Positions 10,129-22,921 are shown, counted from the stretch's first letter. The stretch is 64,000 bases of DNA from Wurfbainia villosa (GCA_025175895.1 CM046004.1:12077011-12141010); one strand, 5' to 3'. The notes: a model not told the origin generated them from the letters alone. Numbers and translations: made by a program.

Positions 10129-11991
10129 GATGTTTGACAAAAACCACACAAACCATTGAGTTAGAACACTAACTCAAAACTCTTTCCAACTATTCCAAAT
10201 TGGTAATCCCAAACATTTTCTCAAACATTCTCCCCCTTTTTGACATACATCAAAAAGGTTATCTCTCCAAGGAAGTCAAAGTCTCATGTCCCAATGAGAT
10301 CTTACAATCTCCCCCTTGATTCAAAAATACCTAGGATGCCTACCATCTTCCTAGTGATAAGTCTCATATCACTCAAGAGAGGCAATCCTATACTCTCTCT
10401 CCCAATTTCCAAATTGGGTTTCTCAAAAACCCATCAATTTTCCCAATTGATGATACTCTCCCAATAACTTCTCCCCCTTCAAGAGGAGAAACACATCCAT
10501 CATCCCAATATGTATAACTCCCCCTTGACCATTGCACCAACAATGTCCTTGGGAAGTCCCTAAGCCAATAGGAACTCTAAACCATCAAAAATAAGGTTAA
10601 AAGTTCCAACATGAACTCTCCCCACCTTAAATTTGATACAAACCCTAAACAACTCTCCTAATCCATATCCAATGGATTTTCACCCTCTCTAATGTTTCCC
10701 AAAGCATATCCTAGGGTTATAAGTGATTAGGAACCTTTACCATAGCTGAACACGGGCTAAACAACCTTGTTTTCCCAAAATCAGCTTGGCAGTCGACTAC
10801 TTACAGTAATCAGTCGACTTCCACTCACATCAGTCGACTGCCACCAAGGGAAGTCGACTGATAACTGAAATTCTTGAATTTCAACTATCAGAAATGAATT
10901 TTGAAAAGTCATAAGTAATTCTACGTATATCGAAAAATCATGAAATTTGATATGTATATTACTTATAAGGAAAACAATGGGTGAAAAATATTTGAAAATT
11001 ATTTTACCCATAAAATAGTGAGTTTAATACAAAACTCAAAACCATTGAAATTTTTAATGTTTTGGCCCTATTTTGTATCAACTCTATCAATGGTGATTGC
11101 TATCAAAAGATAGACTTCACCAAGGTTTTCTAAATTGATTTTAAAATGATTTCAAAACCTTATTTTGGATCATATTCCTTGGGCTCTATGCACATGACTT
11201 GTACACAAGCTTTCCCAATGATCCACCATTGAAATTAGATGAGTTTTAGTTCATCTAGATGCAAAAACTACTCACCTTGAACTCAACTCATATCCTAGCA
11301 TCTCACATGTATCTAGGGTGTATAAAATACACATACATGTCAATGTAATGTGAGATGTGGGTTTTGTCCTCCCTAAACTAGGGTTTCATGTATTTTTCTA
11401 AGGCAACTCTACTGGATTCCCTTATAAATGGGACTCCAAGTCATGTCATTGTCCTTAAATCAATTTTAATCAATTAAATGCATGAAATGATCATGACATA
11501 ATAATAGCAAAAATAAATCATGGCCAATGATCATGATGTCATGGCATATGATATAAAAATAAAGCGCATGACATTTATCCTAACCCTTAGCATAATCATG
11601 ACATATAAAAGATTAAAGATAAGTATGATGTCATGACATGGCATATGACAAATCAAGGCATAACAAATAAAAAATATAGATATAATAATACCTAAATTAT
11701 AATATTAATTGCCTTTTGAGATAATTAAGTATATTGTTGTCATATTCCCATTGATCTCCCAAGTGTGCCAAAAACCCAAAATGACACACTATGACTCTAA
11801 ACCCTAAGTTGTGCCAATTTGATTGATTTATCAAACTTCATAATTAATATTGGCACATCCTAAAAACCTTTAGGATTTATAATCAAATCTATTTCCAAGA
11901 CATCCATAACCTTGGAAATGACCTAAAATATCAACTTTGCTATGGTTGAGTTAACTACCCATCCAATCAAGGTTGACACGACCTAACCCAT
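10129..11991 (-). other. G non-coding internal tract
   Basis: About 1.9 kb between the gag stop and the polypurine tract with no credible frame. It holds CTATCAAAAGATAG (11100-11113), a 5-bp stem with an AAAA loop, and a CATG-rich block (about 11490-11650). Both are shared with the related elements. It also has several CCCCCTT pyrimidine runs near the polypurine tract and four GTCGACT-type motifs at 10790-10860. Confidence 0.75.
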
Positions 11992-13676
11992 CTAGCGTGA
12001 GTCAATCATGCCCTTAGGAACCCAAAATCTATTTGAGCTCATTGGGTTAATTAGGTATTCCTTAGGGATGACCTCCCAAGATACCTTCCTAATGACCCTC
12101 TTAGGCTTGGTAGTCTTGGTCATTTTGGTCTTACCTAGGTTGACTCTAGGGGTAACTCCCCTTGCAACCTTCTTAGTGGCTTCCCTAGGTTTCCTTGAAA
12201 CCCTAGCCACTAGGCACACACCTTGGTCAACTCTAGGGATGACTTCCCTATTGACCTTGGTCTTCCTAGACCTAGTTTGTGTTCCATAATCAAATGGAAC
12301 ACTATGATAAGCCACCTTAGGCTTAGGTTTGTGACCCAAACCTTGCTTGTTGACTTTTGACTCTTAGGTCCTAGGTGTTGACTTTGACTTTTGGACCCTT
12401 GACTTAGACCACTAGACCCTTGAACTTGATTTTGTATATTCCTAAGGGTCTTTTCTAGTTTTTCAAGCCTTGACCTCAAGGCTTGGTTTTCCAACTCTAA
12501 TTTCCCAATTTTTGATTTCTCATTTGGTCCTTAGGCATTACCATTTCCTCTAGGCATATGCCTAGTCCATTTAGGATTAAGACCTAGGTGTTCTCCTATT
12601 TTCTTGATAGATTCCCTAGGTAAAATATTTTTAGGGACATTAGTCCCAAATTTCTCCTTAGTTTCAAAATGGACACTCTTAGCTCCTAAACAATAATATT
12701 TATTGTTCCTAGCATGCTTTTCATGATGAATTGCAAGAGAATTAAAAGCATGCTTTTTAACATTAAACCTAGAAGAATGAGCATTATTGAAATGATATAC
12801 CTTAGGGTTTGCCTTAGTAGCTCCCCCTACTTGTAATGCTCCTTCTTGGGTCTTTTTGCTCCCCCTAGGACATTGATTCCTATAATGTCCTTTTGAATTG
12901 CATTTGAATCATATGATGTGCTCCTTGCCTTTAGGTGTTGGGGAACCGGCATCCTTGACTTTTGGTGCCGATGGAGCTTTCCTAATCTTCTTTGGGCACT
13001 TGCTTTTGTAGTGCCCGGTTTCCCTACACTCAAAACATATTATATGTATTTTATTATTAACACATATGCTCGAGTTACCTTGGGTGGTTGTAGGTGCCGG
13101 AATCGGATTTTGAGCTTCTTCATCTTGACCGGATGTCGAAGCTTCTTCTTGGGGTTGCTCCGGTGTAGATGTTCTAATCCCCTCCCCCTCAATCCTAGAG
13201 GTTGAGGTTTCTTCTAATTCTACCTCTTCCACCACTTCTTCCTCCTCGGATGTCGAACACTCCTCGACCTCTGATTCCTCACTTTCTTGTGAGGATGAGC
13301 TCTCTTCCTCATCCTCCTCATCTTCTTGGATTGAGTGAGGCTCTTCATGGAATTTTTCCAATTTGTTCCATACCTCCTTGGCGTCTTTACAATCCCCTAT
13401 CTTGATCAAAATATTATTAGGGATTATATTAAGCAAAATACCCATTACCTTATTGTTGATGTTATAGTATCGGAGTTGTTCTTGACTCCAATTCTTCTTC
13501 TTGATTTTTCTTCCTTCTTTGTCTTTTGGAGTGTCAAAACCTACTAAGACACTAATCCAATTATCAAAATCACACATTAGAAAATGCATCATTCTACCTT
13601 TCCAATACGCGAAATCTTCGTGGTCGAAGGAAGGCAGAACGTTGATGTCATCACCCAATCTCTTCTTGAATTCCAT
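11992..13676 (-). pseudogene. G gag, disrupted
   Basis: Starts at 13676 (MEFKKRLGDD). It has the N-terminal Gag-like region, an acidic and serine-rich linker, and the first knuckle (CFECRETGHYKSKC). The frame then meets TGA at 12909-12911, at the position of the first cysteine of the second knuckle. A second in-frame TAA lies at 12531-12533, and a frameshift near 12350 separates the coiled-coil segment from the basic C-terminus (11992-12339). The ending FWVPKGMIDSR matches the family. Length before decay was similar to E and F. Confidence 0.85.
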
Positions 13677-13729
13677 CTTGTTCCTCTAGCATCTTGACTC
13701 CGGGTTGTTAATTCGTAGAAGAGCCCCGT

Positions 13730-13741
13730 GCTCTGATACCA
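13730..13741 (-). other. G primer binding site
   Basis: Minus-strand TGGTATCAGAGC, two bases from the 5' LTR edge at 13744. It is the initiator Met-tRNA type. Confidence 0.9.
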
Positions 13742-13743
13742 AT

Positions 13744-15161
13744 TGTAGGAGATTTGAGGCCGCTAGAGGGGGGTGAATAGCGTCACGTGATCGTACGATG
13801 ATGGAATTCTTTTGCATTTGATCGTCTACAATCTTGTTAGCACAGCAGAATAGTAATAACAAATAAATATAACAAGATACACAATCACAACACGGTCATA
13901 TAACGTGGTTCGGAACCGAATGGTTCCTACTCCACGGATCGAGCTCTAAAGAGCTCTAGTGATGCACATGCACTCACTAATCACAAATAACTCCTTCTCG
14001 ACACAAGTCAGAGGTGGAGAAACCTCGTACAAGGATTACACTAAGTAATACAAAAGATACAAGCTAATACAAGTAAGAAATACAATGCAAGTAAAGAAAA
14101 ACATTTTACAAGAGCACTTTGGTTGCTTGATCTTTGGTTGCCTTGGACTAGCCTTAAAGGACTGGAAGAGCACCAACAATTCCCCTTCAAATCGCCCAAG
14201 AAAACCGCTACTTGAGCCCTCCACGAACAGCTGCTTTTATCCTCCATCGGGCTGGATTTCCGCCTGGCAGTCGACTTCCATAAGTCACCAGTCGACTGCC
14301 AACACTGTAGCTGTGAGACAACGGCTCAATCCACGTTGGACAAGTTCCAACGGTATTCTCACTAGTCGATCTTAGCGCCCGTGAGTCATGCCCGATCGGC
14401 TACGGGCGTTACGCGTTTCGCAACTCAATCGACAATGATCGTTATCATCTTAGCGATCGCTCCAATGAGCTGATCGCAGAGCAATTTCAGCTCTTAAATG
14501 ATAGTCGAACTTAAGTCGACTCACGGAAGTCGAACCGACCATAATGCCAGTCGACTGCCAACCTCAAAAATGAGGTTTTAACCCAAGTATGATTCCCCCA
14601 TACTTGCTAGACCACCCTTAGCCTAGACCTAAGCCTTCTAGCCACCTCCATCAGCCTTACGCCTCTCGGATCCCTCTAAGTCATCCATGACTTGTTCATC
14701 CATCACGCTAGCCTTCAGGTGCTTCCATCGGCTATGTCATGCTAACGGTGTCTACACCGCCAAGGCACATTGGACTTATGCCGCCAAGACTCTGCTTGGA
14801 CTTTACGCCGCCAAAATCAAACTCCTTGGACTTCTCAAATGCTAAGACTCAAGCTTGGACTTTCCCTTGCCAACCCATGTTGGACTTTCCATGCCAAGAC
14901 CCATGCTTGGACTTTCTCTTGCCAACCCATGTTGGACTTTCCATGCCAAGACCCATGCTTGGACTTTCCTTGTGCCAAGTACCCAAGACTTGGACTCTCC
15001 CAAATGCCAAGTGTCCCACTTGGACTTACCATGCCAAGTACTCATGACTTGGACTTTACCATGACAATTACATTGTCATAAGTTTTTGTCGAAACATCAA
15101 AACATCACTCGAGTCAAACTCGAGTCCTGGTCAATCGTGACCTGGGCCGATTGCAGCAACA
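13744..15161 (-). repeat. G 5' LTR (1418 bp)
   Basis: Partner of 8703-10114. It shares the two 53-bp units (about 14870-14975) and the CTCGAGT pair near 15107-15125. At 14365-14485 the GTCGACTG palindromes of the other LTR are replaced by CGATCG-rich sequence. Confidence 0.9.
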
Positions 15162-15166
15162 ACTAC

Positions 15167-16080
15167 CAATGAATAGATTGAAACAAAGTTGGCTTAAAAC
15201 ATTGAAAGTTTCAATGCTTTTGAACTTTATATCATTCTTGGAATTTAAAAATTATTTTCATATAAAACTATTTTTCCCCTATAGTGTTTGACATAAGTAA
15301 TGTGTGGTTAAAATTTTGTGATTTTTCGAATTTTTTAGAATTACTTATGCATTTCTGAAGTTGGTCTGAAATTTCGAAATCAGAAACTTCAGAAACCAGT
15401 CAAGGCGGCGCCTCGACTGGAGCCTTTCTCAGTCGACTATTAGCACTGTTTTGACTTACCAAAGTTAGGTTAAGCCATCTTACCATAATCCTAAGCTAGA
15501 TAACTACTCCTACACCTCTAATGTACTTAAACAAGCATAGAAATGGTGAAATTTTCTTTGGAAATGAATTGGAGTACAAATTAAATTTTAAGGGTTGTGA
15601 AAGTTCAAATTTGAACTTTTATCCAAAATTTCTAGTGTTTAAGGTTTCTATTGGCTTAGGAACTCTCCAAGGACATTGTTGGTGCAATGGTCTAGGGGGA
15701 GTAAGTTTTCAGGGGGATATTATCCATCTAGGTGTTATGGATGATGATTTATCACAAAAGGAAGAAAATGGGAGATTGCTTTTCATTTGGTGATAGGTCA
15801 CTAAGGAAAATGAAAGCATTCAAGATGATTTTTGATCAAGGGGGAAGAAAGAAAAATCTCATTATAAATGAGACATGGTAAACCTTGATGGACTTTTTGA
15901 TGTGTGTCAAGAAGGGGGAGAAATAGAAGGGGGTTAAGTTAGGGTCATATACAGTAAAACTCCAAAATTTCAGAAATTTGAACTTCTAAATTGGGTTATG
16001 CTTTGGCATAAGAAGAGTCAAGTTGGGTTTATGGGATAACCTAACTTAATGGTATTGTCAAACATCAAAAAGGGAGAGAT
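15167..16080 (+). other. F non-coding internal tract, part 2, and polypurine tract
   Basis: Continuation of F after G. It is non-coding; a 90-residue open frame at 15521-15793 resembles nothing in the family and is likely chance. The tract ends with the polypurine run AAAAAGGGAGAGAT (16067-16080) immediately before the 3' LTR. Confidence 0.8.
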
Positions 16081-17582
16081 TGTTGGTTCAATCGACCCAA
16101 GTCATGATTGACCAGACTCGAGTGGAACTCGAGAAGAGTTTTGATGTTCGACAATAGTTCACAATGTGGTGTGACCACATGACTAGTGGATGGTATGGGA
16201 CATCCAAGGTCATATGAGGAAAACTATTGGAGAAGTCCAAGTTTGGTAACTTGGCAAGGAGAAGCCCAAGTATGGATACTTGGCAAGGGAAAATCCAAGT
16301 CGGTCAAGAGAGACCGGACACTTAGTGTAGGAAAGACCGACGGAGAGTTGGTGAGTGAAGTCCCGGACGAGGAGTCTTGGCAGTGAAGTCCCGGACAAGG
16401 AGTCTTGGCAAGGGAAGTCCCGGAGGTGAGGCCTCTTGGCAGTGAAGTCCCAGACAAGGAGTCTTGGCAAAGGAAGACCCGACTGATCAGGGAGATCGAT
16501 CTTGGCAAAGGGGAAGTCCCGGAGGCAAGGCCTCTTGGCAAGGATAGACCCGAGAGCATGACAATAGCCGATGAAAGAACTTGAAGGCTAGTGTAAGGAT
16601 GAAGAGTCGCAGACTCGAGGGATCCGGGAGGCGTGAGGCTGATGGAAGTGGGTTGAAGGCTTAGGTCTAGGCTTAGGGTGTGTACTTGGGGTGTTAAGCC
16701 TCATTGTAGAGGTATAACAGTCAACTGCTGGGTTGGATCAGTCGTTTGGGCTTCGTTTGTAGGCAAACAGAAGCAAGGCGCGCTCGACCAATGCCTCAAC
16801 TGGAGGCCAGTCGAGGCAGTGCCTCGACTGGAGGTGGCGACTGGTGCCTCGACTCGACGGTCTGGAAGGAGGCTCAGAGGCGAGGCACGCTCGACCAGCG
16901 CCTCGACTGGAGGCCAGTCAAGGCGGTGCTTCGAATGGAGGACGCGACTGGCGCCTCGACTCATTTTAAGACAGGTAAGAAGATGGAGGCACAAAGGCAA
17001 GGTGGCTCGACTAGCGCCTCAACTGGCGAAGCGACCATTGCAGATCGGGAAACTTCAACGACTCTATAAGTGGAGGGTTTGAGGGCATCTTTGAGCACGG
17101 TTTTGAGGGGCGATTTAAAGGGAGTGCTGCTACATTTTAGAGCCTTCAAAGTCATCCCAAAGAAACCAACAATCAAGGATTCAAAAGCCCTAATATGTAA
17201 AGAGTTTTTATTTGCTTTCTCTATTTGCTTTTGTATTTGTTGTAGTTGCTTGTGGTATTTCGTTCTTATTTGTTGTAAGAGCCTTGTGAGAGGTTCCTCC
17301 ACCTCTGGTGTGTTCACCGAGAAGGAGAAGAGATATACTGGTGGTGTGTATCACTAGAGCCCGCTAGGGCTCGCCCGTGGAGTAGGAACTAGGGTTCCGA
17401 ACCACGTAAAATCCTCGTGTTGTGCTTGCTGTGTGTTTTGTATGTGTATTTGTATTTGTATTTGTATTTGTGTTTCCGCTGCATACTAACGATTATAGAC
17501 AAGCATGATGAATCCAACAAAATCGAAGAGACAAGTATTTGCTATTCACCCCCCCCCCCTAGCGATGCCAACGGTCCTAACA
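16081..17582 (+). repeat. F 3' LTR (1502 bp)
   Basis: Partner of 4556-6054, beginning TGTTGGTTCAATCG and ending GGTCCTAACA. It differs by scattered substitutions, short indels and a longer C run before the end. TATA-like CTATAAG is at 17064-17070. Confidence 0.92.
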
Positions 17583-18115
17583 TTCCTTGCCAAGATCCAT
17601 TTGGACTTATACCGCCAAGACCCATGCTTGAACTTTATGCCACCAAACCTACCCTTAGACTTTCCCTTTGCCAAGCACCAATGACTTGGACTTTCCTTGC
17701 CAACTCCATGTTGGGCTTTTACATGCCAACTCCATGTTGGACTTACCAATTGCCAAAGTTCACTTGGACTTTACGCCTCCAAGACTACACACTTGCACTT
17801 ATGATGCCAAGATTATACCTTTGGACTTTACCATTGCCAAGTATTCATGACTTGGACTTTTCATGCCAAGTATCCAAACTTGAACTTTCCATGCCAAGTA
17901 CCCATGACTTGGACTTTCTATGGCAAGTATCCAAACTTGAACTTTCCATGCCAAGTACCCATGACTTGGACTTCTCAATAATGTGGTCAAATAATGGTCA
18001 AATCCATTGTCAAACACATTGACAATCTAATTGTCAATCCCATTGTCAAACATCAAAACTCTACTTGAGTCCACTCGAGTCTAGTCAATCATGATTTGGG
18101 TCGATTGTACTAACA

Positions 18116-19517
18116 ATCTCCCCCTTTTTGATGTTTGACAACACCTTTAAGTTAGGTTAACAATAACCCAAGATTAAATCTAATTCCAAATCATAGTGAA
18201 GGTTTATCTAACTTAAACCTCACTTCTCCCCCTTTGGCATACATCAAAAAGCTTACCAAAGTTTTCAATGTCTCATCTCCCAAAGAGATCCTACATTCTC
18301 TCCCTTTGTAAAAAAAAAATCTAGGATGTCTTCACTCTTCCTAATAATAAGTCCTATATCACTAAATGAGAGGCAATTCTCACTTCACCAATTTTTCTCC
18401 TTTGGTGAGCACAATGAGGTCTCCCCCTTTGAGGAAAAACTCATCCATCTTCCCTTGATGGATAGCCTCCCCCTAAAGGTTTATTCCCTCTTGACCATTG
18501 CACCAACAATGTCCTTGGAGATTTCCTAAGCCTATAGGAAACTTAAACCATCGAAAATAAGGGTAAAAGTTCAAACTTTAACTTTAACAAACCTTAAAAT
18601 TTGATACACCATCCTAAACATCTCTCCTAATCATTTTCAATGATATTTCACCATTCTCATGCTTTCCAAAGCATGTCCTAGGGTTAAGAGATGTTAGGGT
18701 ACCTAGGGATGACTGAAAATGAGCTAAACAAATCTTGTTTATCCTAAATCAACCCATCAGTCGACTCGACCAGCAACTAGTCGACTGCCTTCAACACCAG
18801 TCGACTGCCCTCTGATAGCAGTCGGTTGATTCTACGTTTTCTGAAATCAGTTGAATTTCTGCAAAATTCAAAAATACATAAGTAATTCTAGAAAATTCAA
18901 AAATCATGAAACTTCATGAGCATATTACTTATGATAAAAACAATGGGAGAAAAATATTTGTAAATTAAAATACGAATTAAATTGCAAGATTGATACAAAG
19001 TTTAAAATCATTGAAAACTTCAATATTTTTGTCTAACTTTGTCCCAACTTATTCAATGGTGTTTGCTATCAAAAGATAGGCTTGATCAAGGTTTTCTAAA
19101 ATCATTTTGAAATGATTTTAAAACCTTATTTTGAACTATGGTCTATGGGCATAATTCACATGACTTATACATAAGCTTTTCTCATAATTCATACATATGA
19201 TTGAGATAAGTTTTAATTCATCTAGATGCAATATCCATGCACCTTGAACTTAACTCATTTTCCTAACATCTCATATGTATCTAGGTATATCAATACACAC
19301 ACAAGTCAAATGTTTTCGTGAGATGTGAGTTTTGTTCTTTCTAAACTAGTGTCTCATGTATTTTATCTAGGTAACTCTATTTGATTCCCTTATCATAGGA
19401 CTTCAAATCATGTCATTGTCCTTAAATCAATTTTAATTAATCTAAATGTATAAAAAATGATCATGGCATAAAGATAATAGTATAATTAAAGCATGTGTCA
19501 ATAATCATGATGTCATG
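18116..19517 (-). other. K polypurine tract and 3' non-coding tract
   Basis: Begins with the polypurine tract (minus-strand AAAAAGGGGGAGAT, 18116-18129). The family's non-coding tract follows, with the hairpin CTATCAAAAGATAG at 19066-19079 and the start of the CATG-rich block at about 19455-19517. It then joins abruptly to a stretch that in B lies only ~370 bp from the LTR, so position in the element jumps backward. I place the joint at 19517. Confidence 0.75.
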
Positions 19518-20806
19518 ATGGATATCTCCCCCTAGAGGCTTGCTCCCCCTTGACCATTGCACCAACAATGTTCTTGGAGAGTCATAAGCCAATAGGAACA
19601 TTAACCAAATCAAAATTAAGGCAAAGTTCAACAATGAACTCTCTTCCACCTTAAAATTGATACTCACCCTAAACCCTTCTCCTAATCCATATCCAATGGA
19701 TTTCCACCCTCTCTAATGTTCTCCCAAGCATATCCTAGGGTTAGGAGTGGTTAGGGGACCAAAACATGGCTGAACATGGGTCTAACCATCAAGTTTACCC
19801 GAAATCAGCATGTGCCAGTCGACTACATCAGATACCAATCGACTGGACTTACCATCAATCGACTGCCATTACAGGCAGTCGACTGATAACTGCATTCTGC
19901 AGTTTTTCAGTTTCAAAAATGGATTTCTGAAATCCATAAGTAAATATACGTAATTTCAAAAATCTTAAAAATGCATACGTATAATACTTATCCTAAACAC
20001 TATGGGTGAAAAATATTTGAAAATTATTTTGCCCACTAAATTAGGAGATTGATACAAAGTCCAAAATTTTAGAAAAGCTTCAATAATAAGCCCTCTTTGT
20101 ATCATCCCATTCAATGGTGATAGCTATCAAAAGATAGGCTTCACCAAGGTTTTTCAAAATATTTTCGAAATATTTTTAAAACCTTTATTTTCTTTTTCCT
20201 AAACATCTCACCAATATCTAGATGTGTAAAACACATACAAGTCAAATATCTTAGTGAGATGTGGGTTTTTGTTCTTTATGTTCTCATGCATATTTCTAAG
20301 ACAACTCTATTTGATTCCCTTCAAATTGTGTCATAGTCCTTAACTCCATTTTAATTTATGCATGATATGATTATGGCATAGATATGATATAGCTTAAGCA
20401 TGTGCCAAAATCATGATGTCATGGCATGTAAATGATATAACTAGCATACATGACATATAAAAATAAATCTAAACATGATCATGACATTTTTAGAAATAAG
20501 AATGAAAATGATGTCATGACATGGAAAGGCAAACAAATCATGGCAAGTAAAGTATACTAAGGTATAAAATACCTAAGTGTTAAATTCAAATTGCCATTTC
20601 TATGAGTTAAATTCATTTTGCCTTAATTCCATTCATTTCCCTAGTGTGCCATAAACCCAAAATGGCACACCAATACCTCTAAGACCTAATTGTGCCAATT
20701 TAAATCATTTTAAACTTCTCAAAGCATATTGGCACATCCTAATGTGTCAACTCACCATGGCTAGGTTAACTACCCATCCACTTAGGGTTGACACACCCTA
20801 ACCCAT
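19517..20806 (-). other. E non-coding internal tract (truncated)
   Basis: No credible frame. It contains GTCGACT-type motifs (19817-19885), the hairpin CTATCAAAAGATAG at 20124-20137 and the CATG-rich block at about 20350-20530. All are in the same order as in B, G and K. Confidence 0.7.
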
Positions 20807-22381
20807 TTAGCGTGAATCGATCACGCTCTTAGGAACCCAATATCTATTGGAGCTCCTTGGGTTAACAAGGTATTCTCTAGGGATAACTTCCCTAGATACC
20901 TTTCTAATGATCCTTTTAGGCTTTGAAGCCTTAGTCAAATGGGTCTTTCTTGGGTCAACTCTAGAGATGACTCCTCCATTAACCTTCTTAGTGGCTTTCT
21001 TGGTTTTCCTTAAGTCCTTAGCCACTAAACACACACCATGTCTAGTCTTAGGGATAACTTCCCTATTAGCCTTGGTTTTTCTGGACCTAGATGTGGTTCC
21101 ATAATTAAATGGAACATTATGGTAGGACATAGGTTTGTGACCCAAACCCTTCTTGCCCTTAGGCATTTCTTGTTTCCTAGGTCTTGACTTTTCTACATTA
21201 GACCCTTTAACCGAATTTGAGATGATCGCTAGGGTCTTCTCCAATTTTTCTAGCCTTGACCTCAAGGTTTGGTTTTCTAACTCTAATTTTCCCAATTTTG
21301 AATTTTCATTTATCTTTTGGGAAAAGTTCTTCTTCTTAGGCATGTGTCTACCCTTCTTAGGGTTAATGCCTAGATTTTCTTCTATTCTCCTAATGGACTC
21401 TTTAGGTAAAATAGGTCTAGTGTTTTGAGTCCTAGGTTTGTCCTTAGTGAAACTAACATGCTTAGCACCTAAGCAATAAACCTTATTATTTCTCCTAGCA
21501 TGCTTTTCATTGATAATAGCAAGAGAACTAAAATAATTTTTAGCATGCTTTTTAACTTTAGAAATTGAAGGTGCATAATTTAAATTTACCTTAGGGTTAG
21601 CTTTAGGAGCTCCCCCTACATGAGTCACACCTTCTTGCCCTTTCTTCCTCCCTCTAGGGCATTGGCTTCGGTAGTGCCCCTTTTGATTGCATTTAAAGCA
21701 CACAATGTGCTCTTTGCTTCTAGTTGTGGGGACTCCGGCATCCTTTGACTTTGGATTGATTTTTGGTGCCGGTGTTTTCTTCTTAGCCAATTTTGGGTAT
21801 TTGCTCTTGTAATGCCCTTTCTCCCTACACTCAAAGCATATTATGTGATTTTTATTTAAAATAATAACACTTGAGTTACCTAGGGAGGTGGAGGATTCTT
21901 CATGATCACATCTTCCGAAGGTAGATGCTTCATTTTGATCTTGCTCCGGAATGGAAATCCTTTCCTCCCCCTCAATGCTAGAGGTGGAGATCTCCACCAA
22001 ATCATCAACATCATCAAAAGTGGATGGTGCTTCTTCTTCGGCATTCTCCTCTACTTGTGTTGGTTGGGAATTTTCTTGGAATTTCATTATCTTATTCCAT
22101 ATTTCCCTTGCATCCCTATAATCACCCAATCTAGACCAAATAGTGTTAGGTAACAAATCACTAATCAATTTTATTACCTCAAGATTTGTCTTGAAGTTCT
22201 TGATTTGGTCTTGGGTCCACTTTGACTTCTCAATTTGCCTATTTCTTTCATCCCTAGGCAATTCGAAACCGTTTTCTAAGATTAGCATAAAATCAAAATC
22301 GGTTTCTAGGTATACCTCCATTTTTCTTCTCCACCATAGAAAATCTCCTTCGAATTTCGGTGGATGGATGAAGCCGGCCAT
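20807..22381 (-). CDS. Gag-like protein of E, intact, 524 aa
   Basis: Full-length homologue of the F protein. The N-terminal Gag-like region starts MAGFIHPPKFEGDFLWW and includes LGDYRDAREIWNK. An acidic linker follows, then knuckle 1 (CFECREKGHYKSKY, where the last zinc-binding cysteine is replaced by tyrosine) and knuckle 2 (CFKCNQKGHYRSQC, intact). Next are a coiled-coil-like segment (ENQTLRSRLEKLEKTL) and three C-terminal KV/IP modules ending YWVPKSVIDSR. The start follows the leader at the same place as in F and G. The substitution in knuckle 1 may weaken zinc binding. No polymerase genes follow. Confidence 0.87.
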   Translation of the reverse strand: MAGFIHPPKFEGDFLWWRRKMEVYLETDFDFMLILENGFELPRDERNRQIEKSKWTQDQIKNFKTNLEVIKLISDLLPNTIWSRLGDYRDAREIWNKIMKFQENSQPTQVEENAEEEAPSTFDDVDDLVEISTSSIEGEERISIPEQDQNEASTFGRCDHEESSTSLGNSSVIILNKNHIICFECREKGHYKSKYPKLAKKKTPAPKINPKSKDAGVPTTRSKEHIVCFKCNQKGHYRSQCPRGRKKGQEGVTHVGGAPKANPKVNLNYAPSISKVKKHAKNYFSSLAIINEKHARRNNKVYCLGAKHVSFTKDKPRTQNTRPILPKESIRRIEENLGINPKKGRHMPKKKNFSQKINENSKLGKLELENQTLRSRLEKLEKTLAIISNSVKGSNVEKSRPRKQEMPKGKKGLGHKPMSYHNVPFNYGTTSRSRKTKANREVIPKTRHGVCLVAKDLRKTKKATKKVNGGVISRVDPRKTHLTKASKPKRIIRKVSREVIPREYLVNPRSSNRYWVPKSVIDSR

Positions 22382-22425
22382 TTTGTAGTGCTCTCGTGGC
22401 GGTTAGTCCTTGAAGAGCGACCTTG

Positions 22426-22437
22426 GCTCTGATACCA
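22426..22437 (-). other. E primer binding site
   Basis: Minus-strand TGGTATCAGAGC, two bases from the LTR edge at 22440. Confidence 0.88.
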
Positions 22438-22921
22438 CTTATAGGATCGATGTGGTGAAGTGTTGGCCGGCTAGAGGAGGGTGAATAGCCCTCTTTCATT
22501 CGATGACATAATTCGTTTGTTCTCGTTGTGTGCTCGTCTATAATTGTTGTTAGCGCAGCGGAATACTAATACAAATACAATCACACGCAAGCACAGGCGA
22601 TATACGTGGTTCGGAACTGAATGGTTCCTACTCCACGGGCGAGCTCACCGAGCTCTAGTTATGTGCACGGCACTAACTATAACACTCCTTTTCGACTACA
22701 CGTTGGAGGTGGAGAAACCTCTCACAAGCAATTACACTAAGTAATGAAATACAAGCAATACAAAGACAAATACGAAATACACGTAAAGAACACTTTACAA
22801 CGCTTGCTTTGAACCCTTTGCTTGTTGCTTGCTTTAGATGGCTCTTGAAGGTCTGGAATGCAGCAGCAATTCCCCTCCAATAGCTTCACAAAAGTCTTGG
22901 CAAAAACCTCCATCTCGAGCT

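Larger units (their letters stand above)
8703..15161 (-). mobile_element. Element G: gag-only LTR retrotransposon inserted in F
   Basis: Complete minus-strand element with a perfect TSD, ACTAC at 8698-8702 and 15162-15166. Layout on the minus strand: 5' LTR 13744-15161, primer site, broken gag (13676 down to 11992), non-coding tract, polypurine tract, 3' LTR 8703-10114. It belongs to the same family as B, E, F and K. The LTRs are nearly identical except for one divergent block (about 9320-9450 versus 14365-14485). Confidence 0.92.
4556..17582 (+). mobile_element. Element F: gag-only (TR-GAG-like) LTR retrotransposon
   Basis: A complete element with a perfect 5-bp TSD, TTCCT at 4551-4555 and 17583-17587. 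Layout: 5' LTR 4556-6054, Met-tRNA primer site, intact gag 6159-7799, non-coding tract (7800-8702 and 15167-16066), polypurine tract, 3' LTR 16081-17582. The non-coding tract is interrupted by element G. Without G the internal region is about 3.6 kb, with no protease, integrase or reverse transcriptase, so mobility would need enzymes in trans. The two LTRs are very similar. Confidence 0.92.
4237..18115 (-). repeat. K 3' LTR, two visible pieces (4237-4555, 17588-18115)
   Basis: The left piece matches K's 5' LTR from about 54645 onward and the right piece matches on to 55524. Element F sits between them with TSD TTCCT. The outer end (CTAACA at 18115) is followed by the polypurine tract on the minus strand. 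Within 17855-17975 a ~60-bp unit (AAGTATCCAAACTTG...CATGACTTGGACTT) is repeated about twice. The remaining ~750 bp would lie left of element H, outside the window. Confidence 0.75.
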
